Below are positions 1 to 14,200 of a stretch of 64,000 nucleotides of DNA, one piece after another. Source of the stretch: Spisula solida (taxonomy: Eukaryota; Mollusca; Bivalvia; Venerida; Mactridae); NCBI GenBank assembly GCA_947247005.1, contig OX365944.1, positions 26,945,501 through 27,009,500 of the forward strand, read 5' to 3'. Each line of letters opens with the position of its first letter. Within the stretch, counting starts at the first letter, position 1. A program made the position numbers and the translations under genes. Below the pieces are notes generated by a model. The model saw only the letters and a list, made by a program, of their open reading frames with translations. It searched no databases and was not told the origin of the DNA.

Positions 1-520
1 CTTTTCTTCAGTTATATCTTTTAATATTTTTTGTTGGTTAAGTAGTTCGTTATGTAGGTTTTTATTACTTGGTTCAGAGCAGATTTTACGTTCTAATCTT
101 TCAATATTTTGTTGTATTTTTAATTCTTTTTCTTTGTTTATTTTTTGTAGTTTACTGGAATATTTAATGGCTTCATTCCGGACTGTGCCTTTAACTAGTT
201 CCCATAAAGTATTTGGGTTTGAATCCATATTTATATTAGCTGTTTCATTAATTGCCTGCTTGACTTTTGTTTGGAAATCTGTATTTAACAATATTGAGTT
301 ATTTATTTTGAAGAATCCTCGTCCACGCTCTGTTGACGCGAGTTCAAGATCAAATGTAACAACGGAGTGGTCGGATTTAAAGCCCATTTTAATATAACAA
401 TCTTTCACATGATTTAAGATGTTGGACGAGACTAAGAAGTAATCTAGTCTACAATATATTGGTGGTTTATGATTAGATTGCCATGTAAATGTCAGAGATC
501 TCATCACGACTTCTTTAAAA
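1..520 (-). pseudogene. L1/Tx1-like LINE endonuclease fragment
   Basis: The minus strand stays open from about 510 to the left edge. It reads the C-terminal part of a non-LTR retrotransposon apurinic endonuclease and the linker toward the reverse transcriptase. Visible motifs are CRLDYFLVSSNIL, GFKSDHSVVTFDL and GRGFFKINNSIL, followed by a Lys/Glu-rich helical stretch with LERKI. The order SRLDYFL, SDHS, GRGFWKFN is typical of L1-like ORF2 proteins (family knowledge). The reverse transcriptase would lie left of the window. No stop is seen in the fragment, so it could be a fairly young copy, but neither end of the element is visible here. Confidence 0.75.
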
Positions 521-529
521 CATAATATG

Positions 530-3500
530 ATAGTACTAGTAATTTCATGTACGAATAACAAAATTATAAAACTTAAAGGAACTATTAAACACCCTGAATA
601 GAAAAGCCCATCCTTAGGCCTTAACATAAAAGTTAATAAAATCTTGAAATTTGTATTTGAAAAGGTAGCCGGAGAATAATGTTTTGCAATATACTATGGA
701 CCACTTCTTGCATTGACGCAGTTTATTATGTTTTCCATCGAACTGAATAACATTAATTTTGACACTCATATTTCGCCCAATCATAAATATATCGTGTGGA
801 GAATTTCATAAAGGTAATGTAAATATCTTATTGGTGAATACACCTGCATTTTAAGTGTATAGGCAATAAGAGTACCAAGGCCTAAATCATTGAAAACATG
901 TATACAAATAATACAACTTTAACATAAAAGGTTTACAACTGCACGTATATGTAGATTATTTTCTGTACATGAACGACATAAGCAAATATGTGAACACCTC
1001 ATGTTTACATTGGTGTTTACTCGTACTCACGTGATCATACTTCAAAATGCATGCTCAGTAGTATCAGTATAAATCGGCCAATACGTGTTTTATTTTGCTG
1101 AAATTTTTAATGTATGCAGCTAAGATTATATGGCAATCAACTTAATAGTATTTCAGTCTGATCGCACCCTTAACAATCACAATAAACAAATTAAAACATA
1201 AATAAAAGTAGAGGTAGCTAATTATGTGCCGTGCCTCCTTCGTCGTTGGTCAGATTGTCAGTGCAGCTGTGTACCTGTTTTGCTCATAAAGCTCGTGTAA
1301 AAGTGTCCGTTCTTGTCATGGAGACGAAAGCATACGGTGATAAATTTGAAGCTCATATTAGCAATCTAGGTTTAGAAACCCCGACTGTTTCCACTCAATG
1401 TCTAATCAGAATTACTTCCCCTTGACTGTAAAGTTATTAGTAATTTGAAGTGTAGTGTTATGATGTATATATGACTCAATTAGTGCTGTTGCTAGTAACC
1501 GGGTACTTGGATATTCACGGGTTGGGCTAGAAAATTGAGAACGAGTATTGGTCATCTCCGAGATCTTTGATATAAATACCTACCATATACGAGTACAGAT
1601 GTCTCTTAAATTCGTTACATCAAGCAGTTTACAAAAATAACATCCTTAATTTGTAATTCGCTTTGTAAAGTAAGCTTGTACTTTAAGTAAAGCTAGCGAC
1701 ATCATTACATTCGAGTATAGTATGGTCGGACAAAGTCTCGTTTCTTAAAGTTACTAACTAGTAATGAAACATTAATTCGTGTTTTGAACAATTAAATAAT
1801 TTACGACATATCTAGAAAATGAACTACATTGATCATGATGGTTGCCTACATTGGATTGCCATCATGGTCATTAGATGACACCATACGACGAACCGTCTGC
1901 AATGGCTGAACCAACGTACCGGCATTTTTCACATCGAAGACGTGGAAATACTTCGGTATTTCTATTAAAGGATGATAAGCAGGCAGTATGCAAAAGCTGT
2001 CTAAATGAACTATTTACTAGTCAACGGAGAGTGAAGGTATTGTTGTTTGGTGTTATTTAACTTGTTACTGTCGCTTTGTGATAACATATTATTCTTTTCA
2101 AATGTCTACATGCACCTACGTACATGTCCGTACATTTGTGTTTTACAAAGTATGTGATGTTATTAAAGTAAAACGTATCTGGCAGTCTTAGTATTTATGT
2201 TACTATCAGCTGATTTGTGGTTCGATCTGTGAATCGCTCACCACAACTCGTGGATCGGATCGGCACTTACCTGACGATCCACAGCGGTAGTCTTATTACA
2301 GCTGAAGTTGCACAGTTTTTATTCAGTGTTGCAATGTTAAGTACATACAGGTTAACAGCCTACTCAATGCTTAAGTGTAAATCAAAGCTTCACTGACAAC
2401 TCAAACCCTCACTCTATTACACAGTTGGCGTTTCCTTTATCTAAAACAACAATACACCTACATTCTATGGATGGTGTCCTTTTATACTTTTATAGCACCT
2501 ACATTCTATGCATGGCGCCCTTATATGTCTATGACAACGTATAATACACCTACATTGTAAGGTGTCGTCCCAAGACAGCACAACTATTTGCCATCCTTCT
2601 ACAGACAAATCCAGTATCACAAGCCAAGCCTATAAAGCGGGAAAGGTAGGATTACGAAATTCGACGGAAAACCTACGTTATATATGAATGTCTCGGTTAT
2701 ATGAATGTATCGGTTATATGGATGCCGCTTAGCGATGACCTGTACACGATGGTACCCAAACCACTGAGTGACACTCGCGACATGAAGACAGAGTTTTAAA
2801 ACCGTTTTAAAAACATTGTGCCGTATGTGAGTATTGTAGTAGAATTGACATTCTCAATATATACCTATGTCTGACTATTTCGTGTAGATACTGTATATTC
2901 AAGCTTAATTTCAAGCTGTAATTGAACTACGTGTATTAATGTACATTGGCGTTTTGTTACAGGTGCCTGTGCTATAAATTTAATAATCTCGTGGTATTGC
3001 TGACGAGATTTCTAAATTATTTCTTATTGTAATTTATTATTCAACCTCCATCGTTCTCTGTATTTCGTTTCGGCAAGACAACGACTCAATGGGGTGAATT
3101 TAATTAGTAGTTTTCTGATGTAATGCTGATAAACTCAACCAACATTTAAAGTAACAGGTTCCTATACTTTGATGTCCTAATATGTTGTCATGTATACTTA
3201 TGTATGGGTTTTTTTCAAATGGGTGGTTCCGATAAATGATTGTTTAGCTCTATATGTAAATTTCCTTTTCTGGTCCTTGTATGTGTTGCTTGTACTTGTG
3301 CATTCTGCAGTTGTTTTTTCTGTGTATAATGTGTATGTAGTTTGAAAGTGTTGTACCTTGTGTCGCTGTGTTTATTTACAGATGTACATGTATATTATAA
3401 TGTGATGTCGTCATTTGTGATGTACTATTAGTGTTTTCATAATGTTTCATAATAATGATGTTCATATATGGTGTATGTATAATTATGCTTATATGCTCTT

Positions 3501-4600
3501 CAGTAATGGAGGAATTAAAAGTTATATGTAAACTTCGCTTGACTTTGCAAAATGTCAAAACTATAAAATGTATAATAATTATTGCTGTGAGATCAAAAAC
3601 CCCTCAGGCAAATGGTATGCGTTAATTACACTCCCGACTACCCACGGAGTTCGCACAGCGTGATTACGTAATCAAGATAAAATCGATCAGAATAAAAGAT
3701 AAGATAGATAACTGTTGTTACTTGGTAATTAAAGCAAATCGCAATCGTCGTGAAACAAATAGTTGGACATGAATCAGAATCATCCGATTACCTTCATGTT
3801 CGGTTGTCCTTCACAGTGCTAATTTTTGGTTTGGTATGTCACCTATTTTTTTCCCGTCTGGATGGTTAGCATTGGAATTTAAAACGTGTTGGATGCGTCA
3901 TAAAAAAGACCAAAAAGTACGATTTGCAATTTCTGAATGTGACCAGTTTACTGGTTTTGCTCTAGTGTGTTGGTCTTAATTTCTTTGGCCACTTTTTATA
4001 CTTATTATCTGTACACGTATCATCAACAAAACTATCTTACATATCATCGATACAGCTGCTAATTTTGTGTAGAGTTGGTACATGTATTTCATTTACCCAG
4101 GCAATTTTATGCATGTATATGTATACCATTGTTATCCGGAAAATCCAGAATGATTTGATAATTCCAGCATGTTTATAACATGATTGGCATGGCAAATGTG
4201 GTGAGTACATATTTTATACCGCTAGTGTACAGTTTCACTGAAAGAAAAAGTTTTTAAAATATGGACGCCCATTAAAACACCAAACAAATTTGCCAATCTT
4301 TATTAGAATATGAAAATCTAAAACATTACAGTCTACTGGTCACTAAATAACGTGCAATGTAAAACTTATAACTATAGAATAATATCCGTATACTAGTACG
4401 TCTCGAATACAGATTACAACATGTATGTGTATCTAGTTTTCTGCATGCTGTGAGATGAACTGATATTTAATTATGCTGGAATAGTTTGTTATGTTCTGTT
4501 TAACTAATTAATTATAAGAATATTATACTAATCGAATGAAACACATGCATGAATTGTTTATATAAATGAGTTTGTTCTGTGATTGTTCTTTATAGTCTCA
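530..4600. other. intergenic, no gene seen
   Basis: AT-rich DNA. Reading frames are at most about 64 codons, with no recognisable domain, splice-flanked exon, RNA gene or clear repeat array. I see nothing I can name here. Confidence 0.5.
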
Positions 4601-4609
4601 ACATTGAGA

Positions 4610-4915
4610 CCAACCCAATAGAAATGTAAGTAGGAAAAGGTACCAACCCAATAGGACGATTAGGAGAAAAGGGTCCCAACCCAATAGAAAGATTAGTAGG
4701 AAAAGGTCCCATCCTAATAGAAAGATTAGTAGGAAAGGATCCCATCCTAAAAGAAAGATTAGTAGGAAAAGGTCCTAACCCAATACAAAGATTAGTAGGA
4801 AAGGGTCCCATCCAAATAGAAAGATTGGTAGGAAAAGGTCCACTCCCAATATAAAGATAAGTAGGAAAAGGTCCCAATCCAATAAAAACATTAGTAGGAA
4901 AGGGTCCCAATGGTG
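4610..4915. repeat. 33-bp minisatellite, about 9 copies
   Basis: Imperfect tandem copies of a unit containing GGTCCCAACCCAATAGAAAG and GATTAGTAGGAAAA. The period is 33 bp, so a 110-codon frame with an 11-residue repeat (GPFPTNLSIGL) appears on the minus strand. That frame is a by-product of the period; nothing suggests it is translated. It lies just downstream of the last exon of the mucin-like gene. Confidence 0.85.
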
Positions 4916-5020
4916 ATCTCATTATTGAAGGTTTACTATATTACGCATAACCCAGACGTTAAAATAAAATAAGTTGTTCATTTTTAGTACTTCAACACCG
5001 TGAACAACACTGTTGTTCGT

Positions 5021-5264
5021 TTAACAATAGTAATATAGCAAGCTGAATATTCCGGACAACGCGATGACTACATACATTGGAACATTCAATGTGCTACCAC
5101 AGGTAATATCACCACCAAGCGTACTGAAGTATGCGTGACTCTGTGATCCACATCTGGAGTAACTCGCACCAACCTTTGTCAATTCGTAAATGAGTAAAGC
5201 CATCGGGGGAGAACAACTTCCTGAAGGCGTGTATGAGACACAGGAGGTGAAATCAGCCGCCGCA
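5021..5264 (-). CDS. last exon of mucin-like gene (Cys-rich end and GPI-type tail)
   Basis: The acceptor TTTTTATTCAG precedes the exon at 5265. The first base completes the Ser codon begun in the previous exon (TC/T). It encodes AAADFTSCVSY, GSCSPPMALLIYELTKVGA, a CGS...DITCGS segment and the hydrophobic tail VPMYVVIALSGIFSLLYYYC, then TAA. The small residues (DITCGST) just before the tail would suit a GPI attachment site; a tail transmembrane helix is the alternative. Confidence 0.8.
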
Positions 5265-8200
5265 CTGAATAAAAACACAAAACATATAGTTAATGATAAA
5301 TTACATTGAGTATGTAAATACTGTATTTTAATAAGATAAGGATCGATGAATAATTACATGTACGAGTGCATTTACGCATTTACAGATTACGAGTTCACAA
5401 GGTGCTCTATACGTGTCCAATTGAGAATGGTCATCAGTGGGGTAAATTAGTGACCTAGTACGGGATGATACCTGTTCAGTAAATATCATATCCTGACTTG
5501 GCTTCGCATCGCCATGTAAGAATTTGCTGATCAGGTTTCGTCCCGTACTAGGGTACTGTTTTATAAAAGCACTTACGGAAATCGTAAACTTACGTCCAAA
5601 GTTTTATTCTTTATAATTCTTTACCGACTGCACATTGGGGACTGATATGGTTTGTAGAAGTTCATTTGTTGAATTATTACTTGCAATACAGCTCCATTTG
5701 CCAAACCTAATCGTTGTAAAATAATTATAAAGAATTTAAATTTGATCGTAAGTTTACTATTTTCGTAAGTGCTTTGATAAAACAGTACCCAGGCTACTAT
5801 TAAATATATTGTCGAAAGGTCTTCAGATCAAACTGTTTACCCAATTATAATCCCGGTCCAACTATTTCAAAGCTAACCTTTTCTCTAAAAAGAGAAGGCG
5901 ATTATTGGATCTTACTAGTGTTCCTTAAATACACATGTATACACTGTATGAACTATACGTACCGGTAATTGTACATGTATATAGTTTTACCCACCAGTAA
6001 TTGTACATGTATATATATTACCCACCAGTAATTGTACATGTATATCGTTTTACCCACCAGTAATTGTACATGTATATAGTCTTACCCACCAGTAATTGTA
6101 CATGTATATCGTTTTACCCACCAGTAATTGTACATGTATATAGTCTTACCCACCAGTAATTGTACATGTATACAGTTTTACCCACCAGTAATTGTACATG
6201 TACGAGGGATGATCCATATATAACGAGAACATGCTTATAATTTTGTTATTACTTAGTATTTTCTAAAAATATTTTATGTGGTGGTTAATACATATATTAG
6301 GAGAAGATGTACGGAATATTTTTCAAATATATTGAAAAATAAATTATTTGGAACATTTTTGCCGACCTATGAAACCGGTAGGCGGGGCAACGTCGTATTT
6401 GCACCTTTTAACGTTATTCAGAATTGAACTTTGATCAATTTGACGATCACATTCCTAAGGCCTTACTGTATTAATTTTTAAAAACTTTTCAGATTATCAT
6501 CCTTCAATATTTATACGTCTTCGCCAATGACATACAAAGTTCAAAAAGTACCACGATAGTCATCTTTCGGAATTTCATTCAAAACATCCAACATTTCCGT
6601 GCGTAGTTCTGACGTTGACGTCACGTTACGTCCACTTTGCGTTAGACCTCTAGCCTTTTTCCAGTCCATGTTTAATATGCTATTATGTTCACAAATCGCA
6701 GCTTTTGACATGACATCATCACGAAATGTTTACTGAATATCTTGCACAATTTTATTATTACTTGTTTTCTTCAAAACTAAATATTTTATTGAAACCCTTT
6801 TGTCGTCGGTATTTTTTGCTATCACGGAACGATAACACGTGCGCGACGTAACAAATGACAACATAACCCGTGTATGAAGTCATCATTAGTCAGGCGAGTC
6901 TTATGTGACCCCGAGTACTAATTGTCATCACATTGCTGTTGCTTACATGAAAACTGTGAGGGTTTGAATTTGCGTGACAATGGTTAAAACTCCGAAAAAT
7001 GCCCCGCCTTGGCGTATCAAGAGTTACCTTAGCAACCATAGATTGTAACATGATGTCGCTGTTATCATGAACATTCAGGGAAACATTGCTAATGTATGTT
7101 ATTACTACCAGCTAAAGTTTGAGTAAAATTTAACGGATCATAACAAAATTATAAGCATTTTCTCGTTATATATGGATCATCCCTCGTATATAGTCTTACC
7201 CACCAGTAATTGTACATGTATATAGTTTTACCCACCAGTAATTGTACATGTATATAATTTTACACACCAGTAATTGTACATGTATATAGTTTTACCCACC
7301 AGTAATTGTACATGTATATATTTTACCCACCAGTAATTGTACATGTATATATTTTATCCACCAGTTATTGTACATGTATATATTTTATCCACCAGTAATT
7401 GTACATATATATATTTTACCCACCAGTAACTGTACATGTATATACTTTACCCATCAGTAATTGTACATGTATATATTTTACCCACCAGTAATTGTACGTG
7501 TACATAGTTTTACCCACCAGTAATTGTACATATATATAGTTTTACCCACAAGTAATTGTACATGTATATATTTTATCCACCAGTAATTGTACATGTATCT
7601 ATTTTATCCACCAGTAATTGTACATGTATATAGTTTTACCCACCAGTAACTGTACATGTATATATTTTACCCACCAGTAATTGTACATGTACATAGTTTT
7701 ACCCACCAGTAATTGTACATGTATATAGTCTTACCCTCCAGTAATTGTACATGTATATAGTTTTACCCACCAGTAATTTTACATGTATATAGTTTAACGT
7801 ACCGGTAATTGTACATGTATATAGTTTTACCCACCAGTAATAGTGAAGGTCAATGATTAACCGTCAAACAGTTCACATCACTGATGGTGCATGATATATT
7901 ATAAATTAATAATTATCCGGTTTTTGAGGACATTATTGGTGGACTATTATTATCAACAAGTTTTCTCTGAAGACATAGGTCGTACGACTGGTATAGGACA
8001 GACATTTGAAGAAATTTAGAAGGACATGTGTTGGACTTTCGTTTGATCTTCAAATTCATAAGTATTGTTTCGGCAATATCATTGATCATTGTCTTACAGT
8101 TTTGTCTTATCCTTACTATTTCAGTTTAATATGTAGAGAGTAGATTATATGATAGCCGGTCACTACGTGCGACTATGTTTACGATACTATTTCTATGTAA

Positions 8201-11200
8201 GATAGCCGGTCACTACGTACGACTATGTTTACGATACTATTTCTTTATAAGATAGCCGGTCACTACGTACGAACATGTTTACGATACTATTTCTATGTAA
8301 AATAGCCGGTCAATACGTACGACCATGTTTACGATACTATTCTATGTAAAATAGCCGGTCACTACGTACGACCATGTTTACGATACTATTTCTATGTAAA
8401 ATAGCCGGTCAATACGTACGACCATGTTTACGATACTATTTCTATGTAAAATAGCCGGTCACTACGTACGACCATGTTTACGATACTATTTCTTTATAAG
8501 ATAGCCGGTCACTACGTACGACCATGTTTACGATACTATTTCTTTATAAGATAGCCGGTCAATACGTACGACTATGTTTACGATACTATTGATACGAGGG
8601 TTGTTAAAATTGGAATGCAAGTAATGCTATATTTTTCTTGTATCAATAATGTTTTTAAAAAAGTGAGCTGTATATCAATGATCAATGTATTAGCTTTAAA
8701 TTGATACCTCACATTATAAAATCCGTCCAGTGTAGCTGTAACAATAGGTCAAATAACACTGTCTACTCGTGTATACTAATGCTTAAATTATTTGGAAAAT
8801 GTAACTTTTTTCTGACCAAATTCGGTCCAATTTAAAAATCGGTGTTTTCTTAATGTGGGAGCAAATACAATATTTAAAATAACCTGTATGGTGTCAGGTA
8901 GTGCCTTTTCATCAGCTACTTGATAGTTTAAGAAAATTAAAAGTGGTGTAATTTTATTTGGAAATGAACCTCTTGCATGCCATCCAAATACCGCAACATA
9001 CTACCAAAGGGTTGCGAAAATAAAAAGAATAGAAAATGGTGGAGTATTTATAATTAAGCAAGTAGCTCAATGTGTTGGCATATCGTTAGGAGCTATTCAT
9101 ACAATTATCAGCATATTACAAAAATTAGGACGAAAAGTATAGTTTGGATACCCCTATCTGCTTTGGGACGCCAGCAGTTATATCCTTGCAAACTGTCCAA
9201 AAAATAGTTGAAACCAGTTTCTAGATAAAAAAAGGTCGACCTTTTGCAAATGTTATGACCATAAACGAGACATGGGTTCATTTTGTCACCCATGCGACAT
9301 ATCCATAAACAAATATGGGCCAGCAAAGACAGAACAAATGTGTGCATTGCAAAATGCACCGTGGGTGCCAGCAGAAATGTACATATTTTTCGATATAAAC
9401 TAAGTTTCTGCCATTAAATTTAATGTATAAAATGGACAATAGGTAAATCCAAAGCTTAACAAAGGTAAATTCCGTCAGAATTCGAAGAAATACTCCAACG
9501 ATCGCTGCCAAGCCACATATTTGAAGGATGGCATGCTATTGCATGGGCAATAGGCCTCCACATGCAGCAGCTATTAACGCGACTTTCTGAGAAGCATGAA
9601 GGTTCTTGAACATTCCGACCCTCCTCTTTGTCAAGCATTGTCCCTTGTGATCTGTATTTGTTTCAAACGACTCTTACATTGCATTGTCGGAAAATTTATT
9701 ATGTACGTTAAGCTCTCGGTTTGGCTCATTTCCAGTAGCACAGTGTACCTAGGGATAATAACAAAATCGCATTTTAAAAATGACATAACTGAATGAAACT
9801 TGGCATATATTTCGGAGATGAATACTGCAATGGGACCAACGGCTTGTTTAATTAGAATCTATGAAGGATAATTTTTTTTGTCTTAGTTGCATTCCAATTT
9901 GAACAACCCTCGTATATAAGATAGCCGGTCCCTACGTGCGAGTTGGTTTAGGATACTATTCATATACCGGTATAAGATAGCCGGTCACTACGTACAACTA
10001 TGTTTACGACACTATTTCTATATATAAGAAAGCTGGTCACTGCGTATGACTATGTTTACGGCACTATTTCTGTGTAAGATAGTCAGTCACTACGTATGAC
10101 TTATGTTGACGATACTATTCCGTAATGACGAACTTCATTTTTGTGTGGCGTAAACGCCACACAATGATATTACCACTTTTCAGCTTACGACCAATTTAAC
10201 GCATTAGGCCTCGGCAAATAAATAGTTCTATGATTTGAACAATATTACAAGCATGCAACACAGGTTACACGTATCATTGGATCTGATTTGTTTACATTAC
10301 CAACATTTACTTATATTAAGACCAACAATTTTATCAGACTTTTATTTTTAGAGGATTTTTATAGCAAATCATTCCGCAACGGACTATATTTTTACTACCA
10401 ACGAATGTTCTCACTGGTGGCGGGAATCTAATAGTTCCCACGGTTTTCAATCGTATACTGTAACGTATGTAAATCACTCCGCCGCTGCACATTGCAGACG
10501 ACGACCTAATTATGTTGTATACAAACATTGATGCTATATATAGCTGGTGGGGGGAACTGAAATAGTTCTACGTACATATCGATCGGCCGATTAACGATGT
10601 TATCGCGGTAAGCGTTAAACGCACTAGTCAATTTCTACCGTGCTTTATATAAGAACTCATAATATTCGTATCTATTATCCGATTTTGAATATTTAAAGCT
10701 TGTAATGAAGCAGAGATATATGTCTCTCTTTTAGACAACATTCAACACGATACCCTAATTAGTTAATCCACGGCGACGAGTAAGAATCCGTTCCGCGTAA
10801 AAGTAAGTTTAAAATATCCCGTTTTATACCAAATAAACGGTCGAAAATCATCAATTATTAATTTAATATTCGATCGATTTTGTTCGTTAAAGCTTGTTTT
10901 AAAAGCTAATACTTAAAGGTTTTATAAAATGTAAAACTTGTTTTAAAGCATTAATCGGCCGATCGATATGTGGGAGCGACGCCATGTTTACCCCTTTTAC
11001 ATACGTTAATATAGAGTGTCATTTAATTAACATGCGTGGTCATACGGAGAATAAACAGTCAGTTATCTTGACACTGGTCGAATTCTCCAAGTCGTTAAAA
11101 ATGGTATTTGTAAATATCCCTTCATTGATGCTCAGCAGTTACTTAAGTAAGTTCCAGGTAACTGCTGGTTCTCTTGGTGTCTTTAGCAGCACAAATGTTT

Positions 11201-14200
11201 GAGTAAGGGTGGGCTTATCAGAACTGTGACATAAAATTATGATACAACCTGGATTCGATATTGGATTTAATGGCATCAGTACGCCACACATCACTACTTT
11301 CAGTGCTTTGATTCTTTGTGCATGTAACATGATACTAAACTACACTGAGCGGCTTTGAAAACGCAACACTAACGAAAATCAAGATGACTTTTTTGTTTAT
11401 TAATATTTCTCAACGAAATTTTGTGTGCTACCAATGGATTGTAACTCGATTTTCTTTTCATCTAAATTCGCTACAATGGTGCATTGAACCATGAAATGGA
11501 TAAAAAGAAACACGTGAGAGAAACTGTTTGTATAAAAATGTACGATGCAATTATTATTTTATTTAAGGTCAAATTGAATAGTCAATAAATGGAAAATTCG
11601 AAAAACACAAAATAAGACGATTAACCACTCCGCATTATAGTGGTCGTGAAGTTTCAAAAACGCTTGGTATCAATGTTTCAGATTTACCGAAACATACTAC
11701 AAATTTTACAGTCAAGGGGAAGTAATTCTGGTTAGAGATAGAGTTAATAAAATACATTTTTTCTGAATCTAAATTGAACTTTATATTTATCTGTGTTTTA
11801 CTTTATTTCTGCCTTTATGATATGCACGGACACTTGTTCACGAACTTTATACGAAGAATTGGTACAGTTCGGCATTAACAATCTGAAAAATGCAGAAGGA
11901 CATAGGGCATCAAATTCGCTTTTGTTAATGACATCATTGTTTTATTGTGGCTGTACAGGGTCTTATCTGATTGTCATGGAATGAAATTGGTTGTAATGTC
12001 ATATGTCTAAGCTACAAATGCTGAAAATTTCAGCACAATTGAATGCATATTGGCCGAGTAATGGGTAAATACATACATGCATACATATAAGCTATGTAAG
12101 TGTACGTGTTGCGTTTTCAAAGCCACTCAGTGTATAACATTCTTCAGACGTACGTATTGTGTAGTATTTTGACTTCAACAGAGACTTACACAATGTTAAA
12201 TATCCTAAGACCCACATACATATTTAGTTTTATAACTCCCAATTCACACTAGGCCAGATGTAATTAATACCTAGAGTATTCCCATCCGTCCTCCTGCCAC
12301 CGGTCTTGTGAAATACCTCGGTGTCGATGCTTGATGCTCAAGTTTATTAAGACTAGGACTGGGAGATAATCACAATTTAGATACATTATATATAATCAAC
12401 ATAAAATACTCACGAGCAGTATTCGTCCACAAATGTTGAGGGGTCAGCAATGGCGACTAATGGGGCCAAAGCATATGTGTCAAAACATGTGGTGTCGTCC
12501 ATGTTACAATGAATGAATGCCTCAATAGATTCTGGTATAGAAATTAACAACATGTGTTAATCAAAACATATACATATAATCAAAATGTATAGAACGATGG
12601 GTGCTCTGTAAGGTCCCGGATTGTTGATCGAAAGCAAACGTATTAATTTAGAGTCGCGTGAGATTATGTCATTTATAAACTTCATTTATTTAGCTACACA
12701 GTAGTACAAATTTGAACATAGTCTGATATAAAATGTCGTAATCATCAGATCTGTAATCAATGAATCATTATATTAACCAAATCGTCAACATATGATTAAA
12801 GGACAAGGTTCATTTATGGCTTAATTTGGCCCTGAGTTTTATCGATATTAAGAAATGCATCTTCCTATAAATCTGTCCTATGTTTCTAATAGCCTAACAT
12901 TGTCTCTCAAAAATTAAGCATACTTTTCCAAATTTCCCTCGTATTATGTCGACAAATCTACTTAAAATAGGTCAAGTTTACCAAAAAATGTCATTTTTTT
13001 AGCCATTTTCATGGCTTTTTATGGCGTAAAACCTCCCAAAAAAACCACGATGGCACTCTTGCGACACTTATTTTGTACATATAAAGACTTGCAGAACACT
13101 GGTTATGTGAAAATATAAAAGTGTCGCAAGAGTGCCATCGTGGTTTTTGGGAAGGATTTACGTCGCTAATAGTCGTGAAAATGGCCAAAAGTGACATTTT
13201 GGGCTAAACATGACATGTACGTCATAATCTTGGCAGTTTTGTCAACACATTACAAGGGAAATTGGGATATGTATGCTTATTTTTTACACAGGAAATGTTA
13301 AGCTATTTGAATTATATGACATGTTTATAGGAACATGCACTTTGATTATGAAAAATCACAGGGCCAAATTAGGTCATTAGTGAACCTTGTCCTTTTTTAG
13401 GAAATACGAGGTCCACTTTTAAAGTATTAATCAGTGGGCGATAAATCAACACCATTGACTCTGACTAGATAAAAAGTGTATACTTTCTTGAAGATCAATC
13501 TTTCAGCTAGATTTCGTGGTAGTTTCATCATTTTATATTATCGACTACTTATGTTACCTTAATTTCTCGACATTCCAGTGTTCCATACCCTTAGTGGTTA
13601 AAAGTCATATAGATGAATAAGTATGTTTCCGATTGCAATATTGTTTTATTAGTTAGATAGGCAAACGTATATCTTTCAAAAATTTTTCACTTTTATGCAC
13701 ATTAATTGGATAATAAACATGTTATTGGCAACTGAGTAATTCTTTTTAAGTGGCCCTCGTATAGCAACAGTCGGGAACTTACAGATCACACCTCGTATAA
13801 CAACAGTCGGGAACTTACAGATCACACAAGGTATAGCAACAGTCGGGAACTTACAGGTCACACCTCGTATAACAACAGTCGGGAACTTACAGATCACACA
13901 AGGTATAGCAACAGTCGGGAACTTACAGGTCACACCTCGTATAACAACAGTCGGGAACTTACAGGTCACATCTCGTATATCAACAGTCGGGAACTTACAG
14001 ATCACACAAGGTATAGCAACAGTCGGGAACTTACAGGTCACACCTCGTATAACAACAGTCGGGAACTTACAGGTCACACCTCGTATAACAACAGTCGGGA
14101 ACTTACAGATCACACAAGGTATAGCAACAGTCGGGAACTTACAGGTCACACCTCGTATAACAACAGTCGGGAACTTACTGGTCACATCTCGTATATCAAC

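Larger units (their letters stand above)
8150..10110. repeat. 50-bp satellite split by a mariner element
   Basis: About 9 copies at 8150-8592 and about 4 more divergent copies at 9915-10110 of a unit containing GATAGCCGGTCACTACGTAC and GTTTACGATACTATTTC. The array is interrupted by a complete-length mariner-like element. The right-hand copies are more diverged than the left-hand ones. Confidence 0.9.
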
